DNA of 64,000 nt. Source: Cytospora piceicola. Lineage: Eukaryota > Ascomycota > Sordariomycetes > Diaporthales > Cytosporaceae. The position numbers and the translations under genes were made by a program. The notes under the pieces were generated by a model that saw only the letters and a list, made by a program, of their open reading frames with translations, had not been told where the DNA came from and searched no databases. Each line of letters opens with the position of its first letter. Position 1 is the first letter of the stretch. Below are positions 34,231-45,700 of the stretch, in pieces. The stretch lies in contig JALQBC010000007.1 in the NCBI GenBank assembly GCA_023375675.1, positions 186,001-250,000 on the forward strand. Direction: 5' to 3'.

Positions 34231-35640
34231 ATGCGACGAGTTGTCGTGACGGGTCTCGGTGCCATCACCCCTCTTGGGGTTGGCGCCCGCAGCACTTGGA
34301 AACGCCTTTTGGCTGGAGAATCCGGCCTCGTTGACGTTTCCTCAACCGAGCCGCGGGCCCAATGGAAAGGACTTACGAGTACCGTCGCTGGTCTCGTGCC
34401 CTGTGGAAAGGCTGGCAAGGCGGATGGAAAGTGGGATCCCGCGGAATGGCTCGAGGCTGGCCAGCAGAGACGCATGTCCAAGTTTGCACAGTATGCCGTC
34501 GCAGCGGCCGAGATGGCTCTCGCCGATGCACACTGGAAACCGTCCAGTCAGGCCGACCTGGAAGCTACCGGGGTGTGCCTCGGGAGCGGGATAGGCAACC
34601 TGGACGAGCTGTATACCACCAGCATCGCTTTTGAGAAAGATGTGAGCCTGGCCTTCCGAATCCGAACGTGCTGAAGGGAAAGCTAAGATCATAGGTAGGG
34701 TTACAAGAAAGTCTCCCCGTTGTTCGTACCCAAGATCCTTATCAACCTTGCCGCTGGGCACATCTCCATGAAATACGGTTTCCAGGGGCCAAATCACTCT
34801 GCCACAACGGCTTGCACCACAGGTGCACACTCAGTGGGAGACGCGTCACGCTTTATTGCCTTTGGTGATGCCGACGTCATGGTTGCAGGTGGTGCGGAGT
34901 CTTGTATTCACCCCCTGACATATGCTGGCTTCGGAAGGTCGAGGTCCCTATCTACGGCATTCAACCATGACCCCAGCGCCAGCTGTAGACCATTTGATAG
35001 CGATCGCGATGGGTTCGTTGTTGCCGAGGGCGCGGCTGTTCTTGTTTTGGAAGAACTGGAGCACGCTAAAGCCAGAGGTGCACCTATTTTGGCTGAAGTT
35101 GCCGGTTACGGCTGCAGTGGCGATGCGCATCACATGACGGCGCCCCGGATAGATGGCTCTGGGGCATTGCTGGCCATGAAACGAGCCCTCAAGAACGCCC
35201 AGATCAAACCACGACAGGTTGACTATATCAACGCTCATGCAACCAGCACCCCAATCGGTGATGCTGCCGAGGCAAGGGCGATTAGTACTCTAATGCTTGC
35301 CGAGGACGGCGTTGAGAAGGAGAGCCAGGTGACTGTGAGCAGCACAAAAGGCGCAATTGGCCATCTACTTGGAGCAGCCGGTGCTGTTGAGGCCATGTTC
35401 TCTGTGCTGGCGATCTCAGAGGTGAGGATACTCCCGGAACCCACACCTGCGACCATACGTGCTCTAACAACCTCACAGAATGCGGTCCCTCCCACACTGA
35501 ACCTCCACAACCCAAGTGTGGGCACCGACTTCAACTTCGTGCCTTTCAATGCGCAAGACAGGCGGGTTGATATCGCCATGTCCAACTCGTTTGGATTCGG
35601 CGGCACGAACGCCTCCTTGGTGTTTTCAAGATACGGATAG
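34231..35640 (+). CDS. CEM1: Mitochondrial 3-oxoacyl-[acyl-carrier-protein] synthase
   Basis: Exons 34231-34641, 34699-35421 and 35479-35640 give 431 aa. This is the condensing enzyme of mitochondrial type II fatty-acid synthesis, which makes the octanoyl precursor of lipoate. The catalytic triad is visible: C176 in [13 protein letters not shown]317 in [14 protein letters not shown] and H359 in [14 protein letters not shown], with K354 before it. The N terminus ([16 protein letters not shown]) goes straight into the thiolase fold, as in yeast Cem1, with no long presequence. Both introns are 57 bp and phase 0. Intron 1 has tandem acceptors (ATAG|GTAG), the second being in frame. Intron 2 has no stop codon, so retention would insert 19 residues. 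The downstream neighbour is also mitochondrial. Confidence 0.93.
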
Positions 35641-36049
35641 GTTTGCCGCGGATATGGCTTACCAGTGGTCGTAGAAGCTCGCCTTTAGCTGGTATCAATT
35701 CCAGAGCTATCCCGGAGGAGGCTCCCCTTAAAAGAAAAAAAAAACCATGTAAAGGGGAGTACCCAGACGAATTTATCACATAATCGACTGCAAAGTGTAG
35801 ATGATGGCAAGGCCTATGTGATACTTCAACGGAATGCTGGGCTCACATGCAAGCAGGCCGGAGACAATCCGGCAGTAACCGCCTTTTGCAGGGGCCCCGG
35901 TAGCTCCACTAAATTTTGTGTTCTGGATGCGCCAGTCTAGATGACGCGAATAAACCCGTTGCTCGAAATTTGAGATCGTCGACAGCAGCACCTCGAGCTC
36001 TTCGGCCTGATTTATCGTCCCCTCAGAACACCAATTGACTTCCCAAAAA
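35641..36049. promoter_or_regulatory. Intergenic region, ketoacyl synthase to CBP3
   Basis: 409 bases with the ketoacyl-synthase 3' UTR and the CBP3 promoter, including an A-run at about 35736. Nothing else was seen. Confidence 0.5.
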
Positions 36050-37082
36050 ATGGCAGACCGAGTATGCAGGCCCTGTCGCGCAGTCGCGCGCCGCCAGTTG
36101 CGGCTTCTTAACGAGCTCAACCGAGCCCCGTCAGTGTCCCAGCGAGCTTCTATTGCAGAGATCACGAGGACGTCGAAGCGGCAGTTCCACCAGACCGTAC
36201 CAAGTCGCCAACAGGATGGTCAACAACCCCAGAAACCCGCGGGGCTGGGAAAGATATTGTTGGCTGTTGCGAGCAACCTCTTGCCCAACAAGGCAATCCA
36301 ACCCTACCAGATCTTCGGCGCGACAGAATCTTTTTACAAGGCCTGCGCGGCACCGGTGGCATATAAGATCTCCCCGGAGCTCAGAAAGAAGGAGGCGGTA
36401 CCACTGACGGAGGATGGTGAGGAGGTGGGAATCGGAGGTGGAGTGTGGCATGACGGTATGATCACACGGGGTGCTAAAAGCGTGTCCTAGCATGCATGAT
36501 TGACCTTGACTAACGGGATGCATCACAGAGCTCGGTCTCCAACCCACCTTCAGCACATGGTCGCAAGTTACTATGTTGCACATGTACCTCGTTGTCGTGC
36601 GGCTACGATGCCTCGAGAAGGAAGCCTGGCAAGCATGGCAGACACAGCTCGTCAACCACTTCTTCAACCAGGCCGAGGAGATGATGGAGCTTAACCACGG
36701 CATGTCCTCGCGAATGCTCCGACAACGGCACCTGGGAAACCTCTTCCAGACGTGGAGGGGTGTGATATTGGCGTATGACGAGGGCCTGGTCAAGGGTGAT
36801 GCCGTGATGGCCTCGGCAGTATGGAGGAACATCTACAAGGCCGAGGAAGATGCGGACATGAGGCATGTTGCTGCTATCGTCAGCTGGATGAGGTTGACCT
36901 TGAGGAATTTGGACCAAATGCTGGACCCTGCGCTGCTCTACCACGGAGCGGGCATTTTCAAGCACCAGCCGACAGCGGAGCTCAAACTGGTTGATGAGCC
37001 AGCTTTGCTTGAGGACGTGAAATTGAACAAGGTTGCCGACAGCCAGCCTACGAAACCGGTGCCGACTAGTCGGTTCCAATAA
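36050..37082 (+). CDS. CBP3: Cytochrome bc1 complex assembly factor CBP3 (UQCC1 family)
   Basis: Exons 36050-36455 and 36529-37082 (73-bp intron) give 319 aa. Residues 1-60 are Arg-rich, and the RQFHQTV motif suggests a mitochondrial presequence. The ubiquinol-cytochrome c chaperone domain runs from about residue 75 to 280. Recognisable parts are ELGLQPTFSTWSQVTMLHMYLVVVRLRCLE, HFFNQAEEMMELNHGMSSRMLRQRHLGNLFQTWRGVILAYDEGLVKGDAVMASAVWRNIY and MRHVAAIVSWMRLTLRNLDQM. In yeast, Cbp3 with Cbp6 binds mitoribosomes and newly made cytochrome b and hands it to complex III assembly. The C-terminal 40 residues are variable. The gene ends 168 bp before the convergent DHFR gene. Confidence 0.93.
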
Positions 37083-37249
37083 GCACATACACCCGGCTCA
37101 TTGATAAAGGGTTGGTGTTCCTGGTCTGCATGAACGGATAGATGGATCGCATAGGAAGGGGTCGGAATCATGGCTAGGAGTCCCAAGGCTGGTTAGGCCA
37201 TGAACCAATGTATTTTTACTTTTATTTTTATTTCCTGTCTTCAAAGACA

Positions 37250-37955
37250 TCAATCTGTCCTCTCCCACATTTGGTATTCATAGGACGTATCGTTCTCGAC
37301 CTGAACACCTTCCGGAACCACCTCCCCAGTGAAACTGTCCAGTTCCTCCTTGGACCTCTTTGCCCATTGTGGGTTGTTCTCGTTGTCGCTTAGCTTCAAC
37401 GCGAAGGACGTGTCGCACTCAAAGTCCGACATCACTTTTGTGAGCAATACTCTCCTGGACTCCTTCATTTCAAGTGCGGAGGCGTAGATCTGTCCGCCTC
37501 CAATGACAAAAACATGTCCCAAACTTCCCCGAGGCCTCTCGCGTAGATAGGCTATCGCCTGCTGCAGGGACGAGGCTTTGACCGGGTCCGTCTCCAGACT
37601 GCTGGGCTCTTGTGGAGGATCTCCATATGACCGGCTGATGACGATGTTGAGCCGTCCTTTCAGAGGTCTGAATTTCGGCGGTATGCTTTCCCACGTCCTG
37701 CGTCCCATGATGACTGCATTCATGGCCGGAGGTTCAATCTGAACATGTGAGCATGGTACCTTACTTAGAAATATGGCGGTGATATCTTACTGAAGATGGA
37801 AGCCGCTTCGTAACCCTGGCAAAATAGGCCATCTCCTTCTTCAATCCAGTCCACGGGAGAGTCCCTCGCATGCCAATGCCCATGTCACGGGTGGCTGCGA
37901 GGATGAGGGTGAGCTCTAGGGGCGGCATTATCTCGGGGGAGAGCTGCACATCCAT
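37250..37955 (-). CDS. DFR1: Dihydrofolate reductase
   Basis: Exons 37955-37791 and 37738-37250 (52-bp intron) give 217 aa. It reduces dihydrofolate to tetrahydrofolate with NADPH for thymidylate and purine synthesis. Family motifs appear in order: LTLILAATRDMGIGMRGTLPW (the mobile loop and substrate pocket), AMNAVIMGRRTWESIPPKFRPLKGRLNIVISR (the NADPH-binding region), HVFVIGGGQIYASAL (the GG dinucleotide) and ENDTSYEYQMWERTD at the C terminus. The intron falls just before IEPPAMNAVIMG. Length is normal for fungi. It is divergent from the eL41 gene, sharing about 300 bases of promoter. Confidence 0.95.
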
Positions 37956-38415
37956 TGTCTGCCAGCCTGAAGTCCTCTCTCACTTTGATCGACAGATCAC
38001 GCTCTCAAAGAGCGCGTTTGACCCAAGTGCAGCATCTAAACCGGCCTCTTGAAATCCACACGGGTGGTCTGTGCTGCGATAAAATCGCAGCTATAGCATA
38101 TGTACGTACAAGGTACCTATGTACCTAAGTGGTGTGGAGCTAAGAAAACACGTGACCGCCGCACAACCAGCTTGCTACAAAACCTCAGTGCCGCAACTTG
38201 CCGTTTGAAAGTTTTCTTCCATCTCTACATCACAAAACTTTCATCAAGACCGACCGTAAGTGAGCTCCTCAGTAGCATCGCCCATTGGCATGCGCCCCCG
38301 AATTAGTTGATCAGTATCAATTGATTGACTCTTGTCGCGGGCGTTGTCATTGGGATGCTATCCACGATATCCAGCTCGAGCAGCTAGCTAACCCCGCCTA
38401 CAGAAATCGTTCACG
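37956..38415. promoter_or_regulatory. Divergent DHFR / eL41 promoter with 5' UTR intron
   Basis: 460 bases separate the start codons. On the eL41 side a 5' UTR intron is clear: GTAAGT at 38256 to CTACAG at 38403 (148 bp), with a CTAAC branch site ten bases before the acceptor, which ends 12 bases before the ATG. A GGTACCTATGTACCT palindrome-like element lies at about 38111. Leader introns are common in fungal ribosomal protein genes. Confidence 0.7.
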
Positions 38416-38551
38416 ATGAGAGCTAAGTGGAGGAAGAAGCGCGTCAGGCGCCTCAAGCGCAAGAGGAGAAAGATGAGGGCCAGGTCGTAAGTTGCATTTT
38501 ACTCCTCATCGTGGAAGGCCATCAGTTACTGACCTCCTTTGCAGCAAGTAA
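38416..38551 (+). CDS. RPL41: 60S ribosomal protein eL41 (25 aa)
   Basis: Exons 38416-38486 and 38545-38551 encode 25 residues beginning MRAKWRKKRVRRLKRKRRKM. It is the smallest known eukaryotic ribosomal protein, almost all Arg and Lys, and highly conserved. The 58-bp intron (GTAAGT...TTGCAG) splits the penultimate codon: TC in exon 1 joins C in exon 2 to make Ser, then AAG and TAA. The second exon therefore has only seven coding bases. A further intron of 148 bp lies in the 5' UTR. It sits in the large subunit near the bridge to the small subunit. Standard gene callers would miss this gene by length. Confidence 0.95.
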
Positions 38552-39403
38552 ACAATTCGCACCACCCGACCTCACGCCAGCTTGAACATCACACGAAACC
38601 ATCATGACGACAACGAACCACCACTAGCGCTTGAGTAATTACTCGCGTCAAGCTTCATCACCCAATCAACCCTCGCCTGTGTTGGGGAGGATCGGATCTA
38701 CTGAGATTCCTGGACCCAAGTTTTTTGTGGAGGATTGGAGAAAGGAGCTTGAGGACGCCCAAGGGCTAGCACATTGTATGGGATTCGGGAGAGCTGTCTA
38801 CGTCAATCGGAGGTCAACCGGTCAAGTGTTTGCACAACACGCCACAGTCAACTGCCTCGCAACGACTTGCTATCATGAGTCTTGCTGAGTACGAGATGAC
38901 ATCAATGAAAAAAAGAAGTTCGCTTCATCTGACTGAATTTCCTTTTGTGATGTATGCACAATTTGATCCTTTGCCCACTAGACGACAGAATCATCAGGAG
39001 TAGCTACGCATCCCCCCATGGTTGTAGACCTCTGTTTTAATCCCGCGATCTTGTTATTTGGGTCGTGATTCTAATTCTGCCAATGCGCATTCCTTTCTAC
39101 GTTGCCATTTATTCAGACATCCGTGGACGAGAGTGCGAGATCATTTGAACCTCCATAACAAAAACCCTAGGTGTGCGACGTTGGGCCGTCACAATGATGT
39201 ACAGGGATGTGTAAGAGCGGGCCTGTGCGTCTTGATGGAATAGGAAGGTGGTGAAACCGGCAGAAAAAGTCCCGGTACGGTCTTGTCCGCCGACATGTTT
39301 AGAATTTTTGGCCGGAGGGCCTACTCTGCTGGTTTGTAAATTGAAGTGTGTCCATTTGCTGAGAAAGTCCAACATCACGACTTCAGGGAGGTCGAAATTC
39401 ACG
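38552..39403. other. Intergenic region, eL41 to A49
   Basis: 852 bases with the eL41 3' UTR and the A49 promoter. An 85-codon open frame at 38631 has no recognisable features. Nothing else was seen. Confidence 0.5.
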
Positions 39404-40828
39404 ATGGCGGAAACGGGCAAGAAGCGCAAGCAGAACGACGACCTCGGCTCTGAGAAGAAGAAGAAGAAGGTCTCGGCCGACTCGACAGCTTCTTCCAAGT
39501 CTAAGAAGATCAAGGTATCTTCGGTGGTTCAAGCGCAAGTCTCCCCACCAGTCATAGGTATATTGCAATCCTCTGTTTCTCCATGAATGTCTCACCTTTT
39601 CCTGACCTCCAAAACCAGCTACGACCTCAGGTATTGCGGTCTCCAAAGACACCAAATTCAACACATATTCCCGGGCACCCACGAAACGACCGAGACATGG
39701 CGCCGCCAACGATCTGTTGCTCCATTCTACGAGCCACAGGACGCTCGACTACTCAGCGAGGGAGGATAAACCCAAGGGCGGCCAGCCGCTTCTGAAGCAC
39801 TACATCGGTCTGTTTGATTCCGCCAGCGGCCAATTGCAGCTCGTGGAGGCCAAGAAGATGGTGATAAGAGGGGCTGTCCGGGCGCAACAGGCACCAGAGG
39901 AGGATATGAAGTCGCAGAAGCTCTCAAACGTATGGCTACTTCAAATCAGTGATCAGGCAACGATTCTAACGTGTTATAGACTATGTATGACTTGAGGACG
40001 GAGCTTGGCCAAGCATTTGGTACCAAGAAGGCGAAGAAGGCCCTGGCAGCCGTCACGGAAAACGCCATCGCCCCAAATAAATCCCGGACCGACGGGCCAC
40101 AGACTCTCGACTCATCTGAGAAGGCGCTCATGGACTCAATCAAGGACGTCACGCTGAGCGTTGCGACACAAAAGGACTTGCAAGACGCAATGGATGCTGC
40201 CAAGCCGGTACCCAAGGGCAACTATGAAGCAGAAGATATCCAAGACGTCTACAGGCCCGAGGATCTGATCGGAAAAGACATTCTCGAGCTGATACAGGTC
40301 AACGACTGGTCGCAGTCTGTCAAAAAGAACGAGGATATTCAGCTGCGTTCCCGGTTCGTCGCTCACCGAATCAACCGCATCGGTTCCGGTGAGAGCGCTG
40401 TAGCCCGTCTGCGGCTGCTGAGATACCTCTACTTCGTGATGCTGTTCTACCTGACTGCCAGAAAAGGCAAGGACAAGGGTTCCCGGGAGGTTCTTAAGAA
40501 GGATAAGCTCATTGAGGAACTGTCACCCGCGCCACCACCGGTCATCGAGAGCATCCGTCGCAAATTCTCGGACAAAGGTATCATGCGAAAACAGCATGTG
40601 GACCTGCTTATGACGCACTGCTGTGTTTTTGCCTGCATACTGGACAACTTCGAGACCAACACCTGGGATCTGAAAGAGGATCTCGGGATTGAGCAGAAGG
40701 CGATGACTCAATATTTCATGGAGATTGGTGCCAAGATCAAGAGGGCCAAGGTGGAGGGCAGGACGGACAGTATCGCGCAGCTGAAGTTGCCTCTAATGTT
40801 CCCCAAGATGCGACAGGGAAGAAGATAA
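39404..40828 (+). CDS. RPA49: RNA polymerase I subunit A49
   Basis: Exons 39404-39557, 39619-39929 and 39980-40828 (introns 61 and 50 bp) give 437 aa. The N-terminal ~45 residues are Lys-rich (nucleolar or nuclear signal, KKRKQ and SEKKKKK). The dimerisation half follows (to about 170), with PLLKHYIGLFDSASGQLQLVEAKKMVIRGAVR, which pairs with A34.5 in a TFIIF-like module. The C-terminal half (about 250-437) is the tandem winged-helix region, typified by RYLYFVMLFYLTARKGKDKG and DLLMTHCCVFACILDNFETNTWDLKEDLGI. It acts in the nucleolus in rRNA gene initiation and elongation. Length is normal for the family. Confidence 0.92.
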
Positions 40829-42723
40829 GGGGCTAATGAAATCTGTGAATGATTTCGGTTTGATGGGAGACGATATAAGGGGGTAACTGTAAGCATTTTG
40901 AGGTGCCTTTTCCTCACTCCGTATGAATGTGAGGAGGGTGGGGGCGTTTGGGTCCATGCTCGCCAACGCCTCAACTTATCAGGCACGAGAGAAGCCGATA
41001 ACACAAGCAGGGCGAATCAAATTGAGCACGACCCATGAAGCAGATCCTTCGCTTGTCTCATCTGGGTCAGACAGCGTGGCATAGCATAGCATGGCAAAAC
41101 ATTCAAAGTATCCAAAGAAACGTTGCTGCATTCGAACCATGTTCATCACTGCCGAGCAAGTGACGTGGGCGCCGAAACTAGAGGGTCCCGAGGAACACAA
41201 ACTGCACGCTCACTTGCGAAACTCGACTGTGAAAACGGTGACACTCTGCTTGTTATGACTTGGCACCGACTATCCGACTGTAAGTGGGATAGCACCTGGG
41301 AACCACCCGACTCGAAGACACTCGGCGGAACAGCCAACAAGAACAAGATTCGACACGAGCAAGCACCGACGGTCTCTGTGGTCTACCAAGTCGAGCTATC
41401 GGACCAAACACACACCGCTCCAGTATTTTGGAAGTCGTGGGTCCTTAGACAGCTGACTTGCGTCGCCCGGCCAGCGAACATGTGTCCCTCGAGAATCTGC
41501 GGCCCTCGAGAAAGCACGCCGAGCCCCAGACTCGACCCCTTCCCCCTCCTGTCCGTCCTCCTGCAGCCCCTCGCCCATCCCCTGCCCCGGAGACAGGGCC
41601 GATCTGGCATCGGGCGCTGCCGAGGTCGATCTGCCATGATCCTGACCCCTCATCAAAGCCCACATGCCACTTTGTTGAGCCTCATCCCGCCGCCAGTGTG
41701 GAGTAGTCCCGACCACGCGGTACCCTAGAGAGTCTAGAAGAAATGACGACACATGCCCAAATAAATTTCCCATTTTGGTAATTTGTTGTCGTTCACGAAG
41801 CCATCGTGGTGTTTCAAATGCTTCCTACTATTCTGGATTGTATTGCATGTGCCGACTTGGCATCTCGTCGTGGCTGGGTTGTAACTACTCATCCCATTGT
41901 CAATGCCATTCGTGATGATTTCTGGGCTAAATTTGATGTGTTCTGGCCGACTTCACGATTCCCATGGTGAGGATGGACAATTGAGGGTTTCTTGAGGTGA
42001 ATGGCGAAGCTGGGGCGTTGCGAGGGATTTTAGTGCGTGTGATTGGCTCAGAAACACAAGAGGCCCACTAATACCGGAACGCGTCGCTGCCATCTTTTCC
42101 CGCCCTCAGTCGCAGCTCTTGCTGTGAAGACTGCCACTCCAGCCTCCTTCTATCTACTTACTTACACTTACACGACCCTGAGCCTCGATCGCCAAGTTTT
42201 GCATTCCATCAACCTGCCAGTTGATGCTTGCAGTAACCCCATCCTAGTCAACAAACTGCTTCTGCGATTGCCTCAAGGTCCCTTTACTCGTCCCCGACCA
42301 CTGACGCTGCACCGTTCCGCAGCGCAGGCAACGCGCTGGCTCGCAATCAGGCAGCCAGCCAACTATCACAATTCACCACCACCATCACACTCTTTATCCA
42401 AAGTCGCAACGTAAGTGACCCTGGCATCACTGCATCATAGCCGTACCCCTTTCCAATCCTCATAGCTGCCGTAACCCCGGCGATGAGACGTCCGTACTAC
42501 CATTCGTTTACTTTTCACTCTTCACAGCATGGCCGTGCATGTGCAAGGAAGCTGACATTGTGTAGCTCAATACTTATTAGACTTCCTGTGCCCCTTCCTC
42601 TCGAACTACCCAGTGGTCTATAACCCCTCGCCAACACTGCAGTGCATGTGCGATTGAGGTTCGATCAAGGTTTATATTCTTCAACCACCAACAACAAGGC
42701 TTCGACGCCGCGTGTTTGCCAAT
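40829..42723. promoter_or_regulatory. Intergenic region and leader of the bromodomain ATPase gene
   Basis: 1895 bases. 42040-42410 is pyrimidine-rich and ends at a perfect GTAAGTG donor at 42411. Acceptor-like TAG sites at about 42567 and 42582 suggest a leader intron before the ATG at 42724. A 201-codon frame at 41123 has no domain and was rejected. Confidence 0.5.
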
Positions 42724-45700
42724 ATGCCGTCCAAGAGGAAGCGAGATCTATTTGAGGGTTTCGATCCCAACCAGTCGGATCCTGAAGACGAAAACTTCGA
42801 TCCCACCGAGGAAAAACCAGCGCGGTCCAAAAAGACACCCCGTACATCCCGGAAGAGCTCCGGCCGCAGGCGCGGTAACAGGTATCGCGGCTCCGACATC
42901 GAGGAGGACGACGAGGAAGTCTCGGATAGCTTACAGGAAGAAGAATCATTCGGCGAAGACGACAATGAGGATGGCGATGATGTTCCCGTTAATGCATCTG
43001 GTCGCCGCGCGAGGAAGGCTGCAGTCCAACATCCCAGCTACAAGGAAGAGAGCGAGGATGAGATTGTCGATGACTCCATCCCCAACTCAGATGCCGAAGA
43101 TGATGAACCTCCAAAGGCTAGAAATAAATCGAGGATTGTAACCCTGAGGACAAATCAGGGCAATCGCAAGTCGACCAAGGAGCCGGTATCATCTGCCACA
43201 TCCGCGCCATCCACCCGGCGTACTAGGGCAAAGACAGAGGAGGCTGATGAATTTGTCGAGCTCACGACCTCTGGAAAGCATCAACAAGCGGCTCGACCTG
43301 CTTCGAGGAGCAAGAGTCCAGAGACTATGACACGCGCGACTCGCAACACGAGAGCAGCGAAGGGTGTCCAGAAGCCAGCGCCTGAGACCGTACTGGAAGC
43401 GTCCCGTGAGACCAGCTTTCAAGAAACCGAAGAGAATGGGCAACAGCTTGACGGCCCGGCTCCTGCCGATGTCGTCGAAGATTCTGCGCCAGAAGGTCCA
43501 GCACAGCAGGGAGAAAACGAGGATGAGCCTACTCCTGTCCAGGGTGACATCCCCATGGAAGAGGCGGCACCACCGCAACCAGAAGTGGCAGACGAGGACT
43601 CAGATGATGTCCTAACGACTGGACGTAGGGTGACCCGTTCCCGTCTGGTTGTGCCTGAAGTTGCTCCTGAAGGTGGCGACGATGAATCGGATGTGCATCC
43701 CCGGCGAGCCAGGCGACTCCAGCGGAAAGGAAGCGATAGAGGGAAGAAGAATGGGCAAGACCAAAGCAGTGACTTCGAACCGGACGAGTCTGGCGGGGAG
43801 GGATCAGACGGGTCAAACAAAGGCGCAGGTGCCGGCGTTGACAAGGACGGAGATTATACCAGCTCGAGAGTCTCACGTGGTCGAAAGGCAGCAGCCAAAG
43901 GCAAGAGAGGGCGACGCGGAGAATCGGACGAAGACATGGAGCTCGATCAAGATGAATTGGCTGAAGAGGCTGACGACCTACAACGAACCTCCCGCTCGCA
44001 AACTCGGGCCCTTCGCCGCCGCCAATCTACGCCCATCGTCTATGAGGATGTTCCGAGCAAGAGAAGGCGCAAGAATGTTGATTACACGATAAAACCGTTG
44101 GATCAGCTAGGTGTCGATCAGGACGAGGAAGGGGAGCAGCCGACAGAACGTACTCCTGCACGTAGGAAGCGGAATGGTGCACATCACACGGATCGCAACC
44201 TCAACACAACATTTGGTCCATTCGGTGGGGCTGGTGGTCTAGGCTCTCTGCTGGGAGGCCCTTGGGGAACGGGTGCTGCTGGGGGTGTCGAATCGGACAG
44301 CAGTGACGATGAGATGGGCGCGAGATCGGGTATTGGTGGTGCTGTTGGCATGACGCCCACAGCTGCTGGTCCCGGACTCATGCCGCCTATTGCCAACGCG
44401 CATCTCGATCATCTTGGAATTGGTGCGGCACCCAATGTTGGCAAGATCAAGAATCAGAAGGCACTTGCAGACGCAGACCCGCTCGGAGTCGATCTGACCG
44501 TGGACTTCAGCAAGGTCGGGGGTCTAGCAGGTCACATCAACCAGCTCAAGGAGATGGTGCAGCTGCCATTGCTATATCCTGAGATCTTCCAGAACTTCCA
44601 CGTGACCCCACCAAGAGGCGTCCTATTCCACGGACCACCTGGTACTGGTAAAACCCTACTTGCACGCGCTCTGGCGAACTCACTCGGTCACGGCGGTCGA
44701 AAAATAACATTTTACATGCGCAAGGGTGCCGACGCTTTGAGCAAATGGGTAGGAGAAGCCGAGAAGCAGCTGCGGTTGCTCTTCGAGGAAGCCAGAAGGA
44801 CTCAACCTAGCATCATCTTCTTCGATGAGATTGATGGATTGGCACCTGTCCGGTCCAGTAAACAAGAGCAAATCCATGCGTCGATCGTCTCGACCCTCCT
44901 TGCCTTGATGGATGGCATGGATGGACGTGGTCAGGTCATAGTCATTGGAGCCACAAACCGACCGGACAATGTCGACCCAGCGCTGAGGCGACCTGGTCGG
45001 TTCGATCGAGAGTTCTACTTCCCTCTGCCTGACGTCGACGGTCGAAACGCGATCCTGGACATTCACACCAAGGACTGGGGTCTTTCAGAAGGCTTCAGGA
45101 AAAGCCTTGCGGAGAACACCAAGGGCTACGGTGGTGCTGATCTGCGAGCGCTGTGCACTGAGGCTGCACTTAATGCCATTCAGCGAACGTACCCCCAAAT
45201 TTACTCTTCTGAACAGAAGCTGGTGGTGGACGCGGGGAAGATCAGCATCCATGCGACGGACTTCATGATCTCCATAAAGAAGATGGTTCCCTCGTCTGAA
45301 CGATCTGCATCATCGAGCGCAGCACCTCTGCCAAAGGCTGTGGTCCCTCTCCTCCGCGACCAATATCTGGAGATCGAGGAGGCTGTCAAGGCCATTCTGC
45401 CGATCAAGCCCAAGATCACGGCTTTAGAAGAGGCTATGTTTGAGCCATACGAAGATGCCGACCACGGCTTCGGGCGCGAGAACCTACAGCAAGAATTCGA
45501 TCGCTCCCGCGTGTTCAGGCCTAGGTTGCTTATTACTGGCAAGTCTGGTATGGGTCAGAACTATATTTCGGCCGCCATCCTACACCACTTCGAGAGGGTT
45601 CACGTACAGTATTTGGATCTAGCCACAATCCTTGGCGATGGGCGGGTAAGTGCTCATACAACCTCGCTGAAAATTCCTTAGCTAACTTCTCCCAGCCTGC

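Noticed and set aside
41123..41728. 201-codon open frame upstream of the bromodomain ATPase
   Set aside because: Overlapped by open frames on the other strand; the Pro-rich end and lack of family features argue against coding.
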